A stretch of DNA of 8,540 nucleotides from JBDNBY01 sp039767595. Lineage in GTDB: Bacteria > Pseudomonadota > Alphaproteobacteria > Rhodobacterales > Rhodobacteraceae. Under the pieces are notes generated by a model. The model worked only from the letters and a program-made list of their open reading frames with translations. It made no database searches and was not told where the DNA came from. Below are positions 5,845 to 8,540 of this stretch, in pieces; position 1 is the first letter of the stretch; each line of letters opens with the position of its first letter. The translations under genes and the position numbers were made by a program. The stretch is from the NCBI GenBank assembly GCA_039767595.1, contig JBDNBY010000117.1, positions 1-8,540 of the forward strand, in the 5' to 3' direction.

Positions 5845-8340
5845 ATGCCAGTTGTTGTTGTCGAATCCCCCGCCAAGGCAAAGACCATCAACAAATACCT
5901 TGGCAAAGAATACACCGTCCTTGCCTCATACGGCCACGTTCGTGACCTTCCGGCGAAAAACGGATCTGTCGATCCAGACAATGATTTCGACATGCTTTGG
6001 GAAGTGGGCGTTGACAGCCGCAAGCATGTCAAAGCGATCGCAGACGCGCTCAAAGACGACAACGAACTGATCCTCGCGACGGACCCCGACCGCGAAGGCG
6101 AGGCCATCTCGTGGCACCTCGAGGAAACATTGCGCAAACGCCGTGTCATTAAAAAAGACACGCTGGTCAGCCGTGTTGTGTTCAACGCCATCACCAAATC
6201 CGCCGTCACCGAAGCGATGAAGGCCCCGCGCCAAGTGGATCAACCGCTTGTCGATGCTTACCTCGCCCGCCGCGCGCTGGATTATCTTGTGGGCTTCAAC
6301 CTCTCTCCTGTTTTGTGGCGCAAGCTGCCTGGCGCACGCTCGGCGGGCCGCGTACAATCCGTGTGCCTGCGCTTGATCGTTGAGCGAGAAATGGAAATCG
6401 AAGCGTTCGACCCCAAGGAATATTGGACCGTCAAGGCCGACATGACCGGCACGTCGGGCGATATGTTCGAAGCGCGGCTGATCGCGCTTGATGGTCAAAA
6501 GCTGGATAAATTCGACCTGAACACTGAAACAAGCGCCAAGGCCGCCGCCGCGATGATCGACGAGCGCGATCTAACTGTGACCTCGATCGAGGCCAAGCCC
6601 GCCACGCGCAACCCGTCCGCGCCCTTCATGACCTCGACCTTGCAACAAGAGGCCAGCCGTAAGTTCGGCATGGGCGCGCGCCAGACGATGAATGCCGCCC
6701 AGCGCCTTTATGAAGCGGGACACATTACATATATGCGGACCGACGGCATCGACATGGCCCCCGAGGCCGTGATGGCCACACGCGATGCCATTCGCGACCG
6801 GTTTGGTCCGGCCTATGTGCCAGACAGCCCGCGCATGTACAAAAACAAGGCGAAAAACGCCCAAGAGGCCCACGAATGTATCCGCCCGACCGATATCACC
6901 CGCGACGGGGCGGCCCTTGGGCTAACGGATATTGACCAGAAAAAACTCTATGGTCTGATTTGGAAGCGCACCATCGCCTGCCAAATGGCCCCTGCACGAC
7001 TAGAGCGGACGACAGTGGACATCAGTGACAATGCGCAGCGCGTTCAACTGCGCGCCAATGGGCAAGTGGTCAAATTTGATGGCTTTATCAAAGTCTATGA
7101 AGAGGGCCGCGATGACACAGGCGGCGATGATGACGGTCGCCTGCCACCGCTGACCGAGGGCGAAACCCTCACCAAACATGCCATTCACCCTGAACAGCAT
7201 TTCACACAGCCGCCCCCCCGCTATACCGAGGCCACGCTTGTCAAACGTATGGAAGAGTTGGGCATCGGCCGCCCCTCGACCTATGCGTCGATTGTGACAA
7301 CCATCCAAGAGCGCGGCTATGTCACAAATGAGAAAAACCGCCTGCTGCCCGAAGACAAGGGCCGCATTGTGACGATCTTTTTGCTGAACTTCTTTAAACG
7401 CTATGTCGAGTATGACTTTACCGCGGCGTTGGAAAACCAACTCGACGAGGTCAGCGCCGGCGACGAAAACTATAAACAAATCCTCACTGCGTTTTGGAGT
7501 GATTTTGCCAAGGCAATTGCCGATACATCCGAATTGCGCATTAGCGAAGTGCTCGATGTATTGGATGATGCGCTGGCCCCACAGCTCTATCCGCCCAAAG
7601 AAGACGGCACCGACCCGCGGCTGTGTCCATTATGTGGTCAAGGTCAATTGCATTTGAAAACATCGCGCACGGGCGGCTTTGTCGGCTGCGGCAATTATCC
7701 TGAATGCCGCTACACCCGCCCCATCGCTGGCGAAACCGAAGCCGGTGATCGCGTTTTGGGCATGGATGGCGAGGATGAAATCACTCTACGCTCTGGCAGA
7801 TTTGGGCCCTATGTGCAGCGCGGCGAAGCGAGTGAAGACATTCCCAAACCACCCCGCGCTAGCCTGCCCAAAGGATGGAGCGCCACAGATATGGATTTGG
7901 AAAAGGCCTTGATGCTTTTGAACCTACCGCGCGAAATCGGCCCGCATCCCGAAGATGGCGAAATGATCGAGGCGGGCATCGGCCGCTATGGCCCATTTGT
8001 GAAACACGGAAAAGCCTACGCAAATATTAAAGATGTGGACGAAGTGTTTACAATTGGCATGAACCGCGCCGTCGAAGAATTGGCGAAAAAGGCGGCCCGC
8101 GGCGGGGCGCGCACATCCACGGCCAAACCGCTCAAGGAATTGGGCGAGCATCCAGACGGTGGCGGCGCAATCAATGTGATGGATGGGCGCTATGGGCCTT
8201 ATGTAAAATTTGGCAAGATTAATGCAACGCTGCCAAAAGACTCTGTGCCTGAGGACGTCACACTAGAGATGGCGCTTGAACTCATTGTGGCAAAATCCAA
8301 ATCACCCAAGAAGAAAAAGACGACTCGCGCCAAAAAATAG
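5845..8340 (+). CDS. topA: DNA topoisomerase I (type IA)
   Basis: 831 residues. The enzyme relaxes negative supercoils by passing a strand through a transient break. The N-terminal Toprim domain has Glu7 (VVVVESPAKAKTI), His30 (SYGHVRDLP) and the Mg-binding Asp80-x-Asp82-x-Glu84 (ATDPDREGEAISWHL). The catalytic tyrosine is Tyr296 in HITYMRTDG, with Arg298 next to it. GRVQSVCLRLIVEREMEIEAF (about 169-188) and GIGRPSTYASIVTTIQ (473-488) are family blocks. A single four-cysteine zinc finger follows (Cys594, Cys597, Cys615, Cys621). Then come three C-terminal repeats with the pattern GR(F/Y)GP(Y/F)V at about 651-657, 713-719 and 781-787, and a Lys-rich tail (SPKKKKTTRAKK). The ATG at 5845 has AAGGA 6 bases upstream. 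It is 65 bases after dprA, the common alphaproteobacterial dprA-topA arrangement. All catalytic residues are intact. Confidence 0.98.
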   Translation: MPVVVVESPAKAKTINKYLGKEYTVLASYGHVRDLPAKNGSVDPDNDFDMLWEVGVDSRKHVKAIADALKDDNELILATDPDREGEAISWHLEETLRKRRVIKKDTLVSRVVFNAITKSAVTEAMKAPRQVDQPLVDAYLARRALDYLVGFNLSPVLWRKLPGARSAGRVQSVCLRLIVEREMEIEAFDPKEYWTVKADMTGTSGDMFEARLIALDGQKLDKFDLNTETSAKAAAAMIDERDLTVTSIEAKPATRNPSAPFMTSTLQQEASRKFGMGARQTMNAAQRLYEAGHITYMRTDGIDMAPEAVMATRDAIRDRFGPAYVPDSPRMYKNKAKNAQEAHECIRPTDITRDGAALGLTDIDQKKLYGLIWKRTIACQMAPARLERTTVDISDNAQRVQLRANGQVVKFDGFIKVYEEGRDDTGGDDDGRLPPLTEGETLTKHAIHPEQHFTQPPPRYTEATLVKRMEELGIGRPSTYASIVTTIQERGYVTNEKNRLLPEDKGRIVTIFLLNFFKRYVEYDFTAALENQLDEVSAGDENYKQILTAFWSDFAKAIADTSELRISEVLDVLDDALAPQLYPPKEDGTDPRLCPLCGQGQLHLKTSRTGGFVGCGNYPECRYTRPIAGETEAGDRVLGMDGEDEITLRSGRFGPYVQRGEASEDIPKPPRASLPKGWSATDMDLEKALMLLNLPREIGPHPEDGEMIEAGIGRYGPFVKHGKAYANIKDVDEVFTIGMNRAVEELAKKAARGGARTSTAKPLKELGEHPDGGGAINVMDGRYGPYVKFGKINATLPKDSVPEDVTLEMALELIVAKSKSPKKKKTTRAKK

Positions 8341-8360
8341 ACCGCGTGCGCCTACTTTAA

Positions 8361-8400
8361 GTGGATCATCTGCGGCAAACGCGGGTGATTCCACCATTTT
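8361..8400 (+). terminator. Rho-independent terminator after topA
   Basis: The arms GTGGATCATCTGCG and CGCGGGTGATTCCAC pair over 14 positions, with two G-T wobbles and one bulged T, around a 5-base loop (GCAAA). The hairpin is followed by CATTTT. It starts 20 bases after the topA stop. The T run is short, but the stem is long and well placed. Confidence 0.7.
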
Positions 8401-8418
8401 CCAACGAGAAAAAACATA

Positions 8419-8448
8419 TACTTAAGTAAAATTTAAATATCTTAAGAT
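8419..8448. promoter_or_regulatory. AT-rich block with paired palindromes and a second CtrA-type match
   Basis: Three adjacent perfect palindromes are present: TACTTAAGTA (8419-8428), ATTTAAAT (8431-8438) and ATCTTAAGAT (8439-8448). The two CTTAAG cores are exactly 20 bases apart, close to two helical turns, which would place them on the same DNA face. TTAA at 8422-8425 and 8433-8436 also fits TTAA-N7-TTAA, the CtrA core. The surrounding 8400-8465 is far more AT-rich than the genes, as expected for a promoter or operator region. The regulated gene would lie beyond the right edge. In such AT-rich sequence these matches can arise by chance, so this is tentative. Confidence 0.35.
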
Positions 8449-8540
8449 TTTTCATCGTTTTAATTCAGCACCTTACCACTCGCCCAAAAGTTTAACGCAT
8501 TCTTGCCTCAGTTGCGCCCAGATTGGCCAGCATAACGTCC

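Noticed and set aside
5811..7479. Minus-strand open frames opposite topA (up to 190 codons)
   Set aside because: Explained by GC-biased codon use of topA; composition is rich in His, Arg and Ala and shows no domain.
8473..8540. Possible 3' end of a minus-strand gene at the right edge (open frame ending with a TAA at 8473-8475, C-terminal residues ECVKLLGEW)
   Set aside because: Only about 21 codons are visible, a second minus frame is also open nearby (stop at 8492-8494), and neither is recognisable; too little to call a gene.

Overview
The window reads as a chromosomal, mostly housekeeping stretch from an alphaproteobacterium, most likely a marine Rhodobacterales (Roseobacter-type) member. 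This rests on three things: the aa3-type cytochrome oxidase cluster coxB-ctaB-small membrane protein-ctaG-coxC, its divergent placement next to tldD, and the dprA-topA pair. Protein wording, mid-range GC (judged by eye) and TTAA-N7-TTAA boxes of the CtrA type fit the same group. No tRNA, rRNA, CRISPR, insertion sequence or phage gene is visible.

Left part (1-2912, minus strand): a tightly packed operon read right to left. It encodes cytochrome c oxidase subunit II (coxB), heme O synthase (ctaB), a 66-residue single-span protein, the CuB chaperone CtaG and the start of subunit III (coxC, cut by the window edge). The last three junctions are only 3, 3 and 18 bases. The coxB-ctaB junction is 75 bases and holds an imperfect hairpin. 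The products belong to one job: two structural subunits plus heme and copper delivery for an aa3 oxidase whose subunit I gene is not in the window.

Middle (2913-4548): a 196-base divergent intergenic region, then tldD on the plus strand. TldD is the zinc-protease half of the TldD/TldE complex. It appears to start at a TTG, because a good ribosome binding site and an upstream in-frame stop leave little alternative.

Right part (4549-8540, plus strand): a dprA locus followed by topA. dprA is broken twice. A one-base deletion after 5087 falls exactly in the conserved SGLARGID motif, and an in-frame TAA at 5474-5476 cuts off the winged-helix domain. Outside these lesions the sequence is excellent DprA, so the damage looks recent, or the frameshift could be a sequencing error. 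Upstream of this broken gene lies a perfect CtrA-type box (TTAAC-N5-GTTAAC, 4552-4567), as expected for a competence / gene-transfer-agent-recipient gene in this order. topA is intact, has its own likely -10 element, and ends in a strong hairpin terminator. Beyond it is an AT-rich stretch with two CTTAAG-centred palindromes exactly 20 bases apart and a second TTAA-N7-TTAA match.

I found no new multi-gene system. The observation most worth following up is the doubly inactivated dprA retained behind an intact CtrA box.
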